DNA from: Streptomyces wuyuanensis
GTDB taxonomy: Bacteria; Actinomycetota; Actinomycetes; Streptomycetales; Streptomycetaceae
DNA: 64,000 bases
Direction: 5' to 3'
NCBI RefSeq assembly: GCF_900103455.1
Contig: NZ_FNHI01000023.1
Coordinates: 1-64,000, forward strand
How positions within the stretch are numbered: position 1 is the first letter of the stretch; the number at the start of each line of letters is the position of its first letter. Below are positions 63,073 through 64,000 of the stretch, in pieces. Below the pieces are notes generated by a model. The model did not search any database and was not told the DNA's origin. It was given only the letters and a program-made list of their open reading frames with translations. Both the position numbers and the translations under genes were made by a program.

Positions 63073-63429
63073 TCAGGGTTCGATGACGAGCCGGCTGATC
63101 CGTTCCCCGCTGAGGGTGAAGCGGTAGTGCAGGTCGACGATGCCGCCGGGGAAGTCGCCTTCGAGTCGCTGGGTGACGGTGAAGCGGTCCGGGCTGTGCC
63201 GCTCGGACCCGAGGAACGTGGTCGTGTAGGTGTACTCGGACGCCGCGGTGTCCAGCCACTGCTCGACGGCCGGGACGCCGCGGTAGGTGCGGCCGTCGTC
63301 GACGACGGTCACATCCGGCGTCAACTCGGCGGAGGCGGCTGCGGTGTCGTGTTCGTTGTGCGCCTTCAGATACCGCTCCACCGCGCCGGGCAGTGCGGTG
63401 GTGTCGCCGGGAGTCGTGCTGTCCGTCAT
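63073..63429 (-). CDS. SnoaL-like/NTF2-fold protein
   Basis: 118-residue NTF2-like protein. Typical order: ERYLKAHNEHDTAAASAELT, DVTVVDDGRTYRGVPAVEQWLD (short-loop D-x-x-x-Y-x-G), then strands EYTYTTTFLGSERHS and VTQRLEGDFPGGIVDLHYRFTL, closing with ERISRLVIEP. GCGAGG precedes ATG 63429. Such proteins are isomerase/cyclase-like or stress-associated. It is divergent from an HxlR regulator, its likely controller. Confidence 0.9.
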   Translation of the reverse strand: MTDSTTPGDTTALPGAVERYLKAHNEHDTAAASAELTPDVTVVDDGRTYRGVPAVEQWLDTAASEYTYTTTFLGSERHSPDRFTVTQRLEGDFPGGIVDLHYRFTLSGERISRLVIEP

Positions 63430-63591
63430 GGCCGCCTCGCATGGGTCTCGGAGCGTGGCCCGGTGCCGCCGGGGAAGAACGCACCCGGCGGTGCGAGACC
63501 GTCCGGTCCCCTACCGCGCCGGGCACAGCCCGCTCGCTGCTAAGATGAAAGCAAGTAACTTCGACTTTAGCAGTCACTCGGAGGGTGTGCG

Positions 63592-64000
63592 ATGGCGAGC
63601 CGGATCAGGCTGGAGGACCGAGAGTGCCCGCTGTCGACCACGGTGCAGCACGTGGGCGAGTGGTGGACGTTGCTGATCCTGCACGACGCCTTCGACGGAT
63701 ACACCCGCTTCGACCAGTTCCAGGAGAGCCTGAACATCTCCTCCAGCATGCTCACCACCCGCCTGAGGACACTGGTCGCCGACGGGCTCCTGGAGCGGCG
63801 TCCGTACCAGACCAACCCCGTGCGCCACGAGTACGTGCTCACCGAACGGGGCCGCTCGCTGCGGCCCGTGGTCGTCGCCCTCGCCGCCTGGGGCAACCGG
63901 CACCTCCCGCCCGCGGAACGCAGCATGATCCTGATCGACGCGGGCACCGGCGAGGAGGCCGAACCGGTCGTGGTGGACGCCCGCACCGGCCGGAGCCTCG
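63592..64000 (+). CDS. HxlR-family transcriptional regulator (runs off the end)
   Basis: At least 136 residues visible. Winged-helix of the HxlR type: CPLSTTVQHVGEWWTLLILH (Cys near the N-terminus as in redox or electrophile-sensing members), FDQFQESLNISSSMLTTRLR, LVADGLLERRPYQTNPVRHEYVLTERGRSL. The C-terminal tail beyond residue 115 (AGTGEEAEPVVVDARTG) continues past the window. GGAGGG precedes ATG 63592. It shares a promoter region with the divergent SnoaL-like gene; an AT-rich stretch near 63540-63575 is the probable operator. Confidence 0.92.
   Translation, partial: MASRIRLEDRECPLSTTVQHVGEWWTLLILHDAFDGYTRFDQFQESLNISSSMLTTRLRTLVADGLLERRPYQTNPVRHEYVLTERGRSLRPVVVALAAWGNRHLPPAERSMILIDAGTGEEAEPVVVDARTGRSL

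Overview
The window reads as chromosomal DNA of a Streptomyces or close relative. It has very high G+C, many GTG starts, 4-nt start/stop overlaps, a melC1-melC2 tyrosinase pair, a large LuxR-type (LAL) regulator, a chloramphenicol phosphotransferase, GNAT/SDR/TetR modules and a cobalamin riboswitch in front of metE. It is an accessory, decay-rich stretch: intact genes alternate with truncated or frameshifted genes and pieces of at least six transposases (ISL3, IS5 twice, IS3, IS21 and IS481-like, plus one unassigned). No tRNA, rRNA or CRISPR array was seen.

Layout. 1-4 kb: Hsp20, two DUF2267 proteins, a small unknown, an ISL3 remnant and a MerR regulator, followed by an unusual pyrimidine-rich non-coding block. 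5-8 kb: decayed ABC ATPase, a TetR/hydrolase divergent pair with two operator copies, then transposase and repeat-protein debris. 8-12 kb: a fused MoxR ATPase / metallopeptidase-VWA protein and its frameshifted neighbour. 12.2-28.5 kb: mixed small enzymes (two adjacent methyltransferases, SDR, SnoaL-like, Gfo/Idh, two quinone-oxidoreductase-type dehydrogenases, three alpha/beta hydrolases counting the one at 6-7 kb) with TetR regulators and broken genes.

28.9-40.8 kb is the most coherent block: a complete sugar phosphotransferase (PTS) island. One minus-strand operon carries EIIC, HPr, EI, glucosamine-6-phosphate deaminase (NagB), a ROK kinase and an unknown protein. A GntR/HutC regulator is divergent. 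A plus-strand operon carries EIIB, EIIA, a HAD phosphatase and two Gfo/Idh oxidoreductases, each junction overlapping by 4 nt. Four 16-bp operators of the ACTGGT-N4-ACC(A/C) type known for DasR (dre sites) lie in front of EIIC, the regulator, EIIB and, unexpectedly, an RsbW-like ATP-binding protein. The block therefore encodes all PTS phosphorelay parts plus downstream sugar enzymes and its probable regulator. The combination of HAD phosphatase and two Gfo/Idh enzymes with NagB suggests an amino sugar or related substrate that is dephosphorylated and oxidised after import; this is inference.

41.4-44.1 kb: cobalamin riboswitch and metE. 44-46 kb: broken PepSY, enoyl-CoA hydratase and SUKH genes around an intact GNAT. 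46-52.7 kb: a LAL regulator with flanking DUF2255, MFS transporter, carotenoid oxygenase and SRPBCC genes; a near-identical 21-bp motif sits exactly 31 nt before the DUF2255 and MFS starts. 53-58.4 kb: Cys-rich unknown, DUF6461-like and DUF4241 proteins, a secreted AMIN-like protein and the tyrosinase operon. 58.8-64 kb: a frameshifted PQQ-propeller protein, chloramphenicol 3-O-phosphotransferase, scrambled SDR/TetR fragments with an operator cluster, and a SnoaL-like/HxlR divergent pair running off the end.
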